64,000 nucleotides of DNA, taken from contig CAWGSP010000001.1 of NCBI GenBank assembly GCA_963825335.1, forward strand, positions 2,170,001-2,234,000, in the 5' to 3' direction. Positions 18,419 through 28,045 of the stretch are shown here, one piece after another. How positions within the stretch are numbered: position 1 is the stretch's first letter; every line of letters begins with the position of its first letter. Below the pieces are notes generated by a model that made no database searches, was not told the DNA's origin, and saw only the letters and a program-made list of their open reading frames with translations. The stretch comes from Methanobacterium_B sp963825335 (GTDB taxonomy: Archaea > Methanobacteriota > Methanobacteria > Methanobacteriales > Methanobacteriaceae). Both the position numbers and the translations under genes were made by a program.

Positions 18419-19149
18419 TTTTCAAGCCTCATCAAAATTAATTCTGTTATGTCAAGAACATTTGAAATACTGTGTTTGTCACCTGTACTCTTAATTTCAC
18501 AGTATTGTTTCAGTGCAGATTCAAGGTTCAATATACAAAATGAACATGATGTAACCAGTAGTTCTGCGCTTGTTTCTTCTGCATCCTGTATTCTTTTTAA
18601 AGAAATTTTTTCTGCTGTTTCTGGATACGAGGACTTAACACCCGCACCCGCCCCACAGCAACGTGACCTTTCCCTGGTCCTTTTCATGTCTACTAATAAA
18701 CCGGTTTTATTTATTATTTCTCTTGGTTCATCATATATACTGGAATGGCGCCCTAAGTGACATGGATCATGGTATGTAATCCTTGTTGGTGAATTTTTCA
18801 AGACGAGCTTTTCCTCGTTTATCAAACGGTTAAAAAGTTCTGAAGTATGCACAACTTCCAAATCAACACCAAATATTTCTTTGTAATCGTTTTTAAACGT
18901 ATTGTAACAGCCGGCACATGATACCAGCACTGTTTCATTATCGTAGCTAATATCTTCGAGGGTCTTTTTCATTACGTCGTATGCTTCTGTTTGGAAACCT
19001 GTTCGCTTCAGAAATGATCCACAACATGATTCGTTCTCAATAGTTCTGTATTGAACACCGGCCTTTATTAACAATTTTTCAGTTGCATCAGCAATGCCTG
19101 AAAGTCTTTCCCTAACAACACATCCTCTGAAATATATCATACCAACCAC
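18415..19149 (-). CDS. LutA/HdrD-like cysteine-rich (CCG domain) iron-sulfur oxidoreductase subunit
   Basis: The 244-residue protein has two CCG-type modules. The first contains ESCCGSFLKRTG and SCAGCYNTFKNDYKEIFG; the second contains YHDPCHLGRHSSIYDEPR, SRCCGAGAGVKSS and TSCSFCILNLE. These modules bind non-cubane [4Fe-4S] clusters in HdrB/HdrD, GlpC and LutA. With the downstream LUD protein it forms a LutAB-like unit, probably moving electrons from an organic acid. GTG at 19149 has AAGGA before it, but ATG at 19140 (MIYFRGC) is an equally good start. It is the first gene of the operon. Confidence 0.85.
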   Translation of the reverse strand: MVGMIYFRGCVVRERLSGIADATEKLLIKAGVQYRTIENESCCGSFLKRTGFQTEAYDVMKKTLEDISYDNETVLVSCAGCYNTFKNDYKEIFGVDLEVVHTSELFNRLINEEKLVLKNSPTRITYHDPCHLGRHSSIYDEPREIINKTGLLVDMKRTRERSRCCGAGAGVKSSYPETAEKISLKRIQDAEETSAELLVTSCSFCILNLESALKQYCEIKSTGDKHSISNVLDITELILMRLEK

Positions 19150-19372
19150 ATCCTTGTAAAATTATAATTTAGATAAACCCTATATGCACCTTGCTTGAAT
19201 AAAAATTTTTTATGGTGCATCACAAACCAGTTACGTAACGAGTTGGTGTGGATGATCTATTATCTTATTTAATTTATATTAACCATCTACTATCTATCTA
19301 GAACATTTTAATTGACTCTATCACTAATATGATGTTACAGAGATCAGACCTTCATAAAATGTACATATCTTT

Positions 19373-20365
19373 TCATGTTCGAAGCAGATTAGAAAAAGCC
19401 CCTAGTCCATATGCTATGTGTTGGATTGGTACCAGTACAAATATCATGATTGCATAGAAAGTTTTGGTCTTCATAACTACCTCGAAGAATACAACAAAGG
19501 CAAATACTATGTAGAGTGCCAAGGGAATTAAGACCAGAACACCTAGTAGATAATAAACAGGTATCAGGATGATCAAATAGACTATGAATGCCATGGTCAG
19601 AGGAATATTTACTGTGACCATATTTCTGTGCTTCTTAACGGTGTTGGTTATATTTTTACCGTAACTATACATGTTTTCAGCAAATTCCAATATCGAATCT
19701 GTTTCATGATGCCATACCCTAGCATCTGGTACATTTATGAAAACATATCCTGCTTTTCTGAGTCTGAAGTTTAGTTCGTTATCATCTGATATGATGAGCT
19801 TATCATCATATCTGAACTTGGATAAGATATGTTTCTTGTAGATCGCGTTGTAGTTGGCTATGCTGTTGGTAAATTTCACATTTCTTTTTGAAAATGCAGG
19901 ATTACCACCAGATGCGATTATTGTGGTTAAAAATGAGTTAATAACGAGTTCCTTTTTGTTGTCTGTTTCTGCTATTAAACGGGGGCCACCAGCACCTGCA
20001 GTATGTTCATCTGTATTCTTTATAGAGTTATAGAGGGTTGTTAACCATTTTTCATCTAGTATGCAGTCTGCATCTGTGAATGCTATGTATCTTGAACTTT
20101 TTGAGGCATTGTCAATAACCAGATTACGGGCAAAACAGTGGCCATGAAATCCAAAATCTTCCTCGTTTAAAATTTTGTAGTTAACATTTGATTTGTTAAG
20201 AACTTTCCAAGCAAATTCCCGTGTATTATCACTGGAATTTCCATCAACAACTATGACCTCGTAACACTCACCAGGAAAGGTTTGTGTTAAAAGAGTTTTA
20301 AGAGTTTTTGATATGTTTTTTTCCTCATTCCTTGCTATGATCCCGACGGTTATTATTACAGACAT
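19373..20365 (-). CDS. family 2 glycosyltransferase with C-terminal membrane helices
   Basis: The GT-A domain begins VGIIARNEEKNISKTLKTLL, has the nucleotide-binding VIVVDGNSSDNT and the metal-binding AFTDADCILDEKW (DxD type). Acceptor-side residues follow, with a DDNELNFRLRKAGY segment. Two or three hydrophobic helices (about residues 255-310) anchor it to the membrane with the catalytic domain in the cytoplasm. It transfers a sugar from a nucleotide donor; substrate is not readable. GTGAT precedes the ATG. It is divergent from the next glycosyltransferase and opens the glycan cluster. Confidence 0.88.
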   Translation of the reverse strand: MSVIITVGIIARNEEKNISKTLKTLLTQTFPGECYEVIVVDGNSSDNTREFAWKVLNKSNVNYKILNEEDFGFHGHCFARNLVIDNASKSSRYIAFTDADCILDEKWLTTLYNSIKNTDEHTAGAGGPRLIAETDNKKELVINSFLTTIIASGGNPAFSKRNVKFTNSIANYNAIYKKHILSKFRYDDKLIISDDNELNFRLRKAGYVFINVPDARVWHHETDSILEFAENMYSYGKNITNTVKKHRNMVTVNIPLTMAFIVYLIILIPVYYLLGVLVLIPLALYIVFAFVVFFEVVMKTKTFYAIMIFVLVPIQHIAYGLGAFSNLLRT

Positions 20366-20458
20366 ATTGTATCACAAAAATATTTGTTTAAATTCTTTTA
20401 ATAAGTTAACAGATGTACATCTTACTAATATTATATTCAACAAACACATTAATATAAA

Positions 20459-21556
20459 ATGATTCAGAAAGTGGTTTCAATGTTTCCAAGGGTAACTATC
20501 ATAATACTAAACTGGAATGGGTGGGAAGATACCCTTGAGTGTCTTGAATCACTATATCAGATAAAATATCCCAACTACGATATTATCGTTGTTGACAATG
20601 GATCGAGTGATGGTTCAATAAAAAATATAAGGGAATACTGCAGGGGAATTTTACACGTTAATTCATCATTCCATGATTATCAGGATTTGAAAAAACCAAT
20701 AACATTATTTGAATACGATAAAAGGGATCTAGATGATCTGGATGTTCTGGAGGATGGATTTGAAAATCTGATTTTGTCCAATAAACTGCTTCTGATAAAA
20801 AATGATAAGAACTATGGATATGCCGAGGGTAACAACATAGGCATGGAGTATGTGATGAAACACCTATTATCTGATTATATCCTAGTGCTTAACAACGATA
20901 CAGTGGTTGATATTAATTTTCTGGGTGAACTGGTTGATACAGCAGAATCTAGACCAAATGTGGGTTGTGTCGGCCCCAAAGTCTATTATTATGATTATAA
21001 TGGACGTAGGGATGTTATAAGCTTTGCAGGGGAGAAAATTAATCTGTTCACATCGAGGGGCAGACGTTTTGGCAAGGATCAAGTTGATAACGGACAGTTC
21101 AATACCGTGTCTGTTACAGATAAGGTTGAAGGGTGTTGCATGCTTATCAGGAGGGATGTTGTTGAAAAGGTGGGCGCGTTCGATCCAGTATATTTTGCAT
21201 ATTGGGAAGAGACAGACCTTTGCATGCGAATGAAGAATCATGGATACTTACTTTTATTCGTTCCAACAGCATGCGTATGGCATAAGATAGGTGTAACATG
21301 GGAGAATTATTTCGGCTACTTTGTATTATATCACTACCTGGTACGAAACAGATTGATATTCATATCGAGATATGCATCGATGCAACAGAAACTTGTTTTT
21401 TCGGTGTTTTTCACCTTCTATCTGATGGCTAACATGATCCTTATGCTGGTCAAAGAAGATTGGCAAACATCCAAAGAAGGTTTTAGAGCTGTTAACAAGG
21501 GTATAAAAGATTTTAAACAACTAAAAAAAATTAAAAAAAACAAATATATTAAATGA
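20459..21556 (+). CDS. family 2 glycosyltransferase, rhamnosyltransferase-like
   Basis: The protein begins VTIIILNWNGWEDTLECLES and carries IIVVDNGSSDGS, VLNNDTVVD (DxD site) and PVYFAYWEETDLCMRMKNHG, the pattern of dTDP-rhamnose-type and related GT2 enzymes. A hydrophobic helix near residues 310-335 probably anchors it. Compared with relatives there is an insertion at about residues 65-110 rich in Asp and Leu. The start may be 20459 or the ATG at 20480, as neither has a clear SD. It lies upstream of the radical SAM gene on the same strand (71-83 bases). Confidence 0.87.
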   Translation: MIQKVVSMFPRVTIIILNWNGWEDTLECLESLYQIKYPNYDIIVVDNGSSDGSIKNIREYCRGILHVNSSFHDYQDLKKPITLFEYDKRDLDDLDVLEDGFENLILSNKLLLIKNDKNYGYAEGNNIGMEYVMKHLLSDYILVLNNDTVVDINFLGELVDTAESRPNVGCVGPKVYYYDYNGRRDVISFAGEKINLFTSRGRRFGKDQVDNGQFNTVSVTDKVEGCCMLIRRDVVEKVGAFDPVYFAYWEETDLCMRMKNHGYLLLFVPTACVWHKIGVTWENYFGYFVLYHYLVRNRLIFISRYASMQQKLVFSVFFTFYLMANMILMLVKEDWQTSKEGFRAVNKGIKDFKQLKKIKKNKYIK

Positions 21557-21639
21557 TGTATACTGATAGTATAATTAATTAAAATTTATAACTACTGTAT
21601 TATTAATAATTTAAGTTAATCAAAATTTTGGGTATTAAA

Positions 21640-23061
21640 ATGGCTGGAAATAAGAAGAAAATCCTCTTTTTCAATGCAAAAAGGGAAAAATGTGAGAGTA
21701 ACTCACCTCATTTAGGTCTTGCAATGTTAGCAGGAGTTTTAACAGAATCAGGAAATGATGTTTCAGTTGTAGATTATCAATTCAAACCAGATCTACTTTC
21801 TCCTGAAACTTATATTAAAGAATTTAAACCCGATATAATTGGAATAACACTCTACACCGCCACTATGAAAGAGGCAAATAAAATAATAGATCTAGTTTCT
21901 GGTTTTAACCTTCCCATCATAGTCGGAGGTCCACATGCAACCCTTTACTACGATGAACTAGTAGAGAAAGCTGATTATGTTGTTGTGGGGGAAGCTGAAA
22001 CAATCATCGAAGACTTGGTTGAAAATGCCGAAGTTCAAAAAACCGGTCAAATAATACGTTCAGAACCGCCGGATCCTAAAGATTTACCATTTCCGGATTT
22101 TACAACCTTTGTTGGATTTGAAGATATTTTCATGTATCCACTGCTAACAAGCAGAGGATGTCCATATAACTGCAGTTTTTGCGCGGTTAGGTTTGTTTCA
22201 ACCAGAAAATGGAGACCAAGACTGCCAGATGAATGTATTAAAGAATTGATTCAAGCCAGGAAAAACTTGAAAAATCTTGACTCTGTTATCATCTATGACG
22301 ACAATCCAATGTTCAGGAAAGTCCATATAAAAGAATTTCTCAAATTATATCTAGAAAATAAAATTAATTTGCCTATAACCGTGATCAACACTCGTGCAGA
22401 TAGTTTAGACGACGATATGATCACCCTTCTAAAAAAAGCTAAGTGCCCTTCGATAGGTATAGGGGTGGAGTCAGGAGATCCTGAAGTTTTCAGTAAAATC
22501 AATAAAGGAGAAACCCTCGAAGAAATTGAAAAAGCATCCGAACTCATTAAAAAACATAAAATACCATTATCTCTATGTTTTGTTATAGGGCTTGAAGGTG
22601 ACAGCTACGAAAAAATCCAAGCATCCATTGATTTTGCACGAAAAATAAAACCTGACCATATCTACTGGAATATGATAACACCATTTAAAGGAACTAAAAT
22701 CAGGGAATGGTACGATAAAAATGGGACAGTTTTTGACCTGGTGAACCATTCATCCTACGTTGATGGTGACTTCATGTGCGAAGAACCATGTGCTGAAACA
22801 TCACAGTTCAGTGTAGCCGACCGTAAAAAAGCCTATATATTAGCAATACTGAAAACAAATGATACTACACTGGGATTAAGAGATATTCCCAGGTTATATC
22901 CATATATAAAAGAATTTAAATTTTATAGAGAGTTTATTTATTGGATACCTAATAAAAGTTGGAAAAACGTAAAAAAACCCTTTAAATTACTGCGAATGGC
23001 AATAAACATCTATCCCGAAATTGGGTTCAAAGGACTGATAAAAAAATTCAGAAGTTACTGA
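21640..23061 (+). CDS. B12-binding-domain radical SAM protein
   Basis: Residues 1-125 form a cobalamin-binding-type Rossmann domain (SPHLGLAMLAGVLTESGNDV, IIVGGPHATLYYDELVE). The radical SAM core begins with SRGCPYNCSFCAVRF, whose CxxxCxxC motif binds the [4Fe-4S] cluster that cleaves SAM. IGVESGDPEVFSKINKGET marks the following strand. This architecture occurs in methyltransferases and other C-C or C-P chemistry on lipids, sugars and antibiotics. No DxHxxG motif is apparent, so cobalamin may be bound base-off without a histidine. The start at 21640 is used; a TTG four codons earlier is possible. Its place among glycosyltransferases suggests it modifies a glycan or its lipid carrier. Confidence 0.88.
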   Translation: MAGNKKKILFFNAKREKCESNSPHLGLAMLAGVLTESGNDVSVVDYQFKPDLLSPETYIKEFKPDIIGITLYTATMKEANKIIDLVSGFNLPIIVGGPHATLYYDELVEKADYVVVGEAETIIEDLVENAEVQKTGQIIRSEPPDPKDLPFPDFTTFVGFEDIFMYPLLTSRGCPYNCSFCAVRFVSTRKWRPRLPDECIKELIQARKNLKNLDSVIIYDDNPMFRKVHIKEFLKLYLENKINLPITVINTRADSLDDDMITLLKKAKCPSIGIGVESGDPEVFSKINKGETLEEIEKASELIKKHKIPLSLCFVIGLEGDSYEKIQASIDFARKIKPDHIYWNMITPFKGTKIREWYDKNGTVFDLVNHSSYVDGDFMCEEPCAETSQFSVADRKKAYILAILKTNDTTLGLRDIPRLYPYIKEFKFYREFIYWIPNKSWKNVKKPFKLLRMAINIYPEIGFKGLIKKFRSY

Positions 23062-23196
23062 GATAGAATATCTATTCGAACCGATGATTCTAAATAAAAT
23101 ATCTTTGAATTAATTCTTTTTTAAGCATTAAAAAGATTATAAAAACTTTACTACCTCAATCACATCTAGTCCTATTTTCGGTGGAATGTAATTTGT

Positions 23197-24336
23197 TCAT
23201 TTAGACCTGTTTAAAACTTTCTCATACACTTTCCAGGTTTCATTAGCAGTATCTGCCCAACTAAACAGTTTCGCACGATCCAGACATTTACGCCCCAAAT
23301 CTTCCCTTAAACCTTCATCTGTCATAATCTGGTAGATTTTATCTGTTAGATCGTCGATATCATGGGGATCAACCATAATTCCGGCATCACCCACAACCTC
23401 GGGAAGTGAAGATGTGTTGGATGTGATGACTGGACACCCGCATGCCATAGCTTCAAGAGGAGGTAGTCCAAAGCCCTCATAGAATGAAGGAAAAACAAAT
23501 AGGTCGGTTGCATTGTAAAACTTGATCAGATCGTCCATTGGTACGTATCCTAGGAAAATAACTTCCTTAGAAATGTCAAGATCATTAATGATGTCTGATA
23601 TCTCCTTGAATCCATGTCCCAGGTTACCAATCAATACCAGTTTAATTTTGAGTCCTTTATTCAAGAGTTTATAAAACGATTTGATCAACAACTGAATATT
23701 TTTTCTTAATTCTACAGTTCCCACGTATAAAATAAATCGTGTGTCTATGTCGTACTTATTCTTCAAATCTTCCCTTATTGTATCCTTATTTTTTAATGGT
23801 TTGAACTGTTTATCTGGTCCTAGGTATATCACATCTATTTTATCTTCGGGAATGCCTAAATATTTAATACAATCATTTTTGGAATTTTTGGAATCAGTGA
23901 TTATCTGATCTGTCCTGTTCTTTATGAGCTTCAGTGATGGGCCCCATAATTTGTACAACAATGGTAGATTTTTGCTGAAAATTATTGGGATCAGATCATG
24001 AATTGTTAAAATCTTTTTTACATCCGAATTAATCAAAAACGGGTTAATCTGAAGGACCATGTGTGATGGTAAATGGAGAACGTCTATGCCTGTCTCTTTA
24101 ATAGCATTTGATAATTTTATAGGGTTAATTATTGGAATAACCGGATTAAAATATATAGAATCAACGATCACATCATTAACCATCGAATATATGATATCAT
24201 CAGACTTTTTGTAGTGGATGAGGGATATTTTATCTGCATGGTCCTGGTTAATCATTTCCATAACAATATTATAGAGATAGGTGTCTATACCAGTTCTTTG
24301 CCTGTCCAATATCCATGAAAGTAATCCTATTTTCAT
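23197..24336 (-). CDS. family 4 glycosyltransferase
   Basis: A GT-B fold protein of 379 residues. The C-terminal donor domain shows FILYVGTVELRKNIQLLIKS, then PSFYEGFGLPPLEAMACGCP with the E-x7-E motif that holds the nucleotide sugar. The N-terminal half carries the acceptor-side LHLPSHMVLQINPF and TIHDLIPIIFSKNLP, typical of mannosyl- and related GT4 enzymes. It has no membrane segment. It lies downstream of the flippase gene on the same strand with a 67-base gap, so the two probably belong to one transcript of the surface-glycan cluster. Confidence 0.9.
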   Translation of the reverse strand: MKIGLLSWILDRQRTGIDTYLYNIVMEMINQDHADKISLIHYKKSDDIIYSMVNDVIVDSIYFNPVIPIINPIKLSNAIKETGIDVLHLPSHMVLQINPFLINSDVKKILTIHDLIPIIFSKNLPLLYKLWGPSLKLIKNRTDQIITDSKNSKNDCIKYLGIPEDKIDVIYLGPDKQFKPLKNKDTIREDLKNKYDIDTRFILYVGTVELRKNIQLLIKSFYKLLNKGLKIKLVLIGNLGHGFKEISDIINDLDISKEVIFLGYVPMDDLIKFYNATDLFVFPSFYEGFGLPPLEAMACGCPVITSNTSSLPEVVGDAGIMVDPHDIDDLTDKIYQIMTDEGLREDLGRKCLDRAKLFSWADTANETWKVYEKVLNRSK

Positions 24337-24403
24337 TGTTTTTATTTCCTAAAGGTGTTTTTTCTAAAGATTGAATTTATTTATTTGTTTTTACTCTATC
24401 CTA

Positions 24404-25846
24404 CTAATCATGATACTTTTTTACGATATTTTTTAAAATTAACTTATCATCTTTATCCAATATCTTTGTGAGGTACAGTGTTCCAAGATATGTTACTGCT
24501 GCTATCGGTATTAACAAAAACAGATTTAAATTGTTTAAGTAAAAAACGAAGATTCCCATGACAAGGGTTGAAATAATTATCTTTGGCAAGTCCTTTATCA
24601 GTGGATGGATATCGGTGTATTGATTTTTCCAAATAACATATATCAATATTGGCATCAGTACAAATTCTGTAAGCAATGTTGCATAACTGGCACCAGTAAA
24701 ACTGTATCTAGGAATCAACAAGATATTGAGTGTTATATTAAAAACAGCACCAAAACCTGTGATTGCTGTAACAACTAATTGTTTGTTAACCGAACCCATT
24801 AAGTTACCTGCAAGTCCATTAAGGAACATGAAAATTATGGTCCAGATCAGGATTTGAAGTGCAATTATGGCTGGCAGATAACTGGGGCCAAAAAGTAACA
24901 GTATAATTTTATTGGCTAGCAGTGTTGTAAATAGTGCTATGGGTACACTTATTATCAATAAATATTTAAATGATCGTTCAAAAGCAAATTTTAAGACATT
25001 ATTTGACGATTTATAGTAGCTTGCCATCACAGGAAAAATGGATAGTATGAATAATGTATGAAATGAGAGGAAAATGGCAATTATCCTGTATGCTGCATTG
25101 TAATATCCTACCACTTCATTTCCAACCATGTAAGAGAGCATTATTGAATCTATCCAGTAATAGATCATGACAAAAATCCCTGATAATCCGTAGGGAATTG
25201 CTTCCCTCAGTGTGGATTTCCAGAAGCTGAAATCAATCTCAATTTTAGGGTATCCAAATTTCCAAGTATAAACCACCAGTGTGAAGATAAGTGTAATAAA
25301 ACTAGTTATGAAAAATACTTCAGAAAACCCAACCACAGTATAATTCAACTTGATTGCTAAGATAACACCCGAGAACATCAGAATATTGTTAAAAATCTGG
25401 CTCAAAGATTGATATTCCATTTTTTCATGTGCTTGGAAAATTGAGAAAAAAACACCGAATATCGAAGTTAAAATTGCAGATATTGAAATGAAATAAACAA
25501 CCAAAACAGTTTCATAGGGGTAGTGATGGAAAGTGTTAATGATCAACACTATCAAACCAAAGGATAATAATGCCAGTAGACTCTTGATCAAGAGTCCATT
25601 TCCAAGATATTTATTGGCTAAGGATAGATCTCGAGCAACTTCTCGCACTATTAAAATATTTAGTCCAAGGTCAGCAAAGATAACCAAAATTCCAGAAAAT
25701 GCTAATGCAAAACACAAGGTACCAAAGCCTTCGGCACCAAGGAACCTTGCAATATATATTGTATAAAAAAATATCAGAATATAACTTATTATCTGAGAAA
25801 TAGACAATATACTGGTATTTTTAGCTATTCTTCGTGTTGTACTCAT
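24404..25846 (-). CDS. polysaccharide flippase, Wzx/MOP superfamily
   Basis: The product has 480 residues with about 14 membrane helices and begins STTRRIAKNTSILSISQIIS, a typical Wzx N-terminus. The conserved ARFLGAEGFGTLCFALAFSG follows. Such proteins flip lipid-linked oligosaccharides across the cytoplasmic membrane. The start at 25846 is chosen because GGAG lies 6 bases upstream; the frame could open 12 bases earlier. Among the glycosyltransferases here it is the export step, so the cluster likely builds a lipid-linked glycan for the envelope or S-layer protein glycosylation. Confidence 0.9.
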   Translation of the reverse strand: MSTTRRIAKNTSILSISQIISYILIFFYTIYIARFLGAEGFGTLCFALAFSGILVIFADLGLNILIVREVARDLSLANKYLGNGLLIKSLLALLSFGLIVLIINTFHHYPYETVLVVYFISISAILTSIFGVFFSIFQAHEKMEYQSLSQIFNNILMFSGVILAIKLNYTVVGFSEVFFITSFITLIFTLVVYTWKFGYPKIEIDFSFWKSTLREAIPYGLSGIFVMIYYWIDSIMLSYMVGNEVVGYYNAAYRIIAIFLSFHTLFILSIFPVMASYYKSSNNVLKFAFERSFKYLLIISVPIALFTTLLANKIILLLFGPSYLPAIIALQILIWTIIFMFLNGLAGNLMGSVNKQLVVTAITGFGAVFNITLNILLIPRYSFTGASYATLLTEFVLMPILIYVIWKNQYTDIHPLIKDLPKIIISTLVMGIFVFYLNNLNLFLLIPIAAVTYLGTLYLTKILDKDDKLILKNIVKKYHD

Positions 25847-26016
25847 GATATGCTCCATGGTATTGGCTAATATTTATAAATTTAACAATCAACAAAAAAA
25901 TTTTTCAACTGAAAAATCGTGATGAATATGAATAACTTTGGATAGCACTGTATACTTTATTAAAGTTTCATGTTAAATTGTAGTTTACAAAACCCTAAAT
26001 TAACTTAAAACTCTCG

Positions 26017-26054
26017 GTGTTAAATAACTTATTATTAATAATATTGTTTAACAC
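26017..26054 (+). repeat. near-palindromic element in a divergent promoter region
   Basis: GTGTTAAA at 26017-26024 and TTTAACAC at 26047-26054 are perfect inverted repeats. The 22 bases between them contain a second palindrome, TATTATTAATAATA. The element lies between the divergently transcribed flippase (25846, minus) and glycosyltransferase (26187, plus) genes. It could be an operator or an RNA hairpin. The rest of the 340-base gap is AT-rich with nothing else recognised. Confidence 0.45.
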
Positions 26055-26186
26055 TCAAAAGTGGATGTAGAAACAAAATTTTCTGGATTTAAATAAGGTT
26101 AATCAAAAGGTATATACAATTAATTTTATCAGATTTTTCATGATAAATCATAAACAATTTATTGAATCACGGATGGTTATAATCAA

Positions 26187-27383
26187 ATGAAGATAGCAGT
26201 TTTTCATAATCTGAGTTCCGGTGGTGCTAAAAGAGCATTATATGGAAATGTTAATTATCTTACCCAGGATCATGAAGTAGATGTGTATGTCCCATCAACA
26301 GCAAATGAAGATTATTTACCCTTAAAGGACATTGTAGATAATTTAAAAACATATCCACTAAACAATAGCATAGCAGGATTTTTATATTCCGCCATTAAAT
26401 ACTATCCAACCAAAGTATCGTTAATCGACCTCCAAAAAGTCCAGAAAATGATTGCCGATGATATAAATAATGAAGATTATGATGTGGTACTATCTGAACA
26501 GGATAAATTCACGATGGCCCCATTTTTTTTGAAGTACATTAAAAAACCAACAGTTTACTACTGTCAACAACCTTCAAATTTCCGCTACAACATATCAAAA
26601 AACCTCTACAAAAATGCTGGACTCGACTACAAAAACATTGTTCTGGTCCTTTATTTGAAATTATATTCCTCTAAGATCATTGCATTTGATAAGAAATATG
26701 CAGGTTACTCCAAATATATGGTTACCAATTCTAAATTTACTAAGGGACTGATATCAAAAATTTATCATATGAATTCACATATATCATATCTTGGTGTTGA
26801 TAACAATCTATTCAAACCCCAAGCATGTTTAAAAGAAAATTTTGTGTTATCTGTTGGCCAATGCATACCTGAGAAGGGATACGAATTTATATTAAGATCC
26901 TTAGCACTGATCAAAGAGGATATCCGTCCGGATTTTGTGTTGATAACAGATCAGGGGAATATTCATTGGAAAAATTATCTCATTAAGTTAGCTGCAGAAC
27001 TGAATGTAAAGCTTGAAATACTTCATTTAATAAGCGATGAAAAATTGGTTTCATTGTACAATAAAGCAAAAATGGTTGTCTATGCCCCTTATAACGAACC
27101 ATTCGGACTGGTTCCACTTGAATCAATGAGCTGTGGAACTCCAGTAGTTGGGGTAAAGGATGGTGGGGTCTTGGAAACTGTTATAAATAGAAAAACAGGA
27201 ATTCTGACCGAACGAGATGAAAGAGTATTTGCTGAAGAAGTTACGAAACTTTTGATAAACCCTGATCTGGCCAATAATCTGGGAGAAAATGGAATTGGTG
27301 TGGTAAACAACAGATGGACACTAGAAGAATCTGGAAAAAGATTAGAAGATCATCTAAACAATGCTGTTGACTCGTTCAAATGA
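26187..27383 (+). CDS. family 4 glycosyltransferase
   Basis: The N-terminal domain starts MKIAVFHNLSSGGAKRALYG, a GT4 acceptor-domain pattern. The donor domain has FVLSVGQCIPEKGYEFILRS and APYNEPFGLVPLESMSCGTP with the paired glutamates of the E-x7-E motif. No membrane helix is seen, so it acts at the inner face of the membrane or in the cytoplasm. GGTTAT precedes the ATG by 6 bases. It runs opposite to the flippase and may be expressed separately, controlled from the shared upstream region. Confidence 0.9.
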   Translation: MKIAVFHNLSSGGAKRALYGNVNYLTQDHEVDVYVPSTANEDYLPLKDIVDNLKTYPLNNSIAGFLYSAIKYYPTKVSLIDLQKVQKMIADDINNEDYDVVLSEQDKFTMAPFFLKYIKKPTVYYCQQPSNFRYNISKNLYKNAGLDYKNIVLVLYLKLYSSKIIAFDKKYAGYSKYMVTNSKFTKGLISKIYHMNSHISYLGVDNNLFKPQACLKENFVLSVGQCIPEKGYEFILRSLALIKEDIRPDFVLITDQGNIHWKNYLIKLAAELNVKLEILHLISDEKLVSLYNKAKMVVYAPYNEPFGLVPLESMSCGTPVVGVKDGGVLETVINRKTGILTERDERVFAEEVTKLLINPDLANNLGENGIGVVNNRWTLEESGKRLEDHLNNAVDSFK

Positions 27384-27535
27384 TGCCATATTTACTTAGA
27401 ATTTTAATTCATGATTCCTATATTCGTTTATCTGTATAGCCTAGTATAATATTCGTTTATGATGTTGAACCGTAAATCAAGGTACAATATCATTTGTATC
27501 CCTTTTTAATCCCAGTAAACATTTTTTTTTGAGAT

Positions 27536-27928
27536 TTAATGATTAAATTGGTTACCAGATTGTACGCTTTTATTATCGTTTTTAATTTCTTTTTCGGCTT
27601 TTTTAGCATTTGAAATGGCTATCTCTCTTGTCAAATTTGTTAATTCTTCTTCAATATTTTCGATCTTGCTATACATCCGGAAGATCAGATAAAAACTGAG
27701 TAAAAGTCCCAGTATGAGTACTACATCCAATCCTCTGCCTAATCCTGTGATTGCTGCTAGTTCAGACGTTGATTGGGGGTCGAAGGATATGAATATCACA
27801 AGCAACCAAATCACTATCCATAGTAATAGCATACCAATGGACATTTTCCCATCTCTAAATCTTAAAATACTTAGTAAGATGGCGATAATTCCGAGCAGAG
27901 TTGCAATTATTTGGTAGAGCATTATCAT
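27536..27928 (-). CDS. DUF2304 membrane protein, partner of the GT2 gene
   Basis: The 130-residue protein has three hydrophobic helices (LYQIIATLLGIIAILLSILR, MLLLWIVIWLLVIFISF, VVLILGLLLSFYLIFRMY) and then a charged coiled-coil tail (KIENIEEELTNLTREIAIS). This is the DUF2304 pattern. In many prokaryotes DUF2304 genes sit beside a polyprenyl-phosphate glycosyltransferase, as here (28046-28720). It may anchor or assist that enzyme or flip its product. ATG codons at 27928 and 27922 are both possible starts. Confidence 0.8.
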   Translation of the reverse strand: MIMLYQIIATLLGIIAILLSILRFRDGKMSIGMLLLWIVIWLLVIFISFDPQSTSELAAITGLGRGLDVVLILGLLLSFYLIFRMYSKIENIEEELTNLTREIAISNAKKAEKEIKNDNKSVQSGNQFNH

Positions 27929-28045
27929 GATTTTTTTTACATCCTATGATTTGTTGATAAATGAATTAATTTTTTTAATACATAACAGTACCTATTTTGT
28001 AATCCACATAAAAAATTATAATTAATGCCAAATAAAATAATTTTT

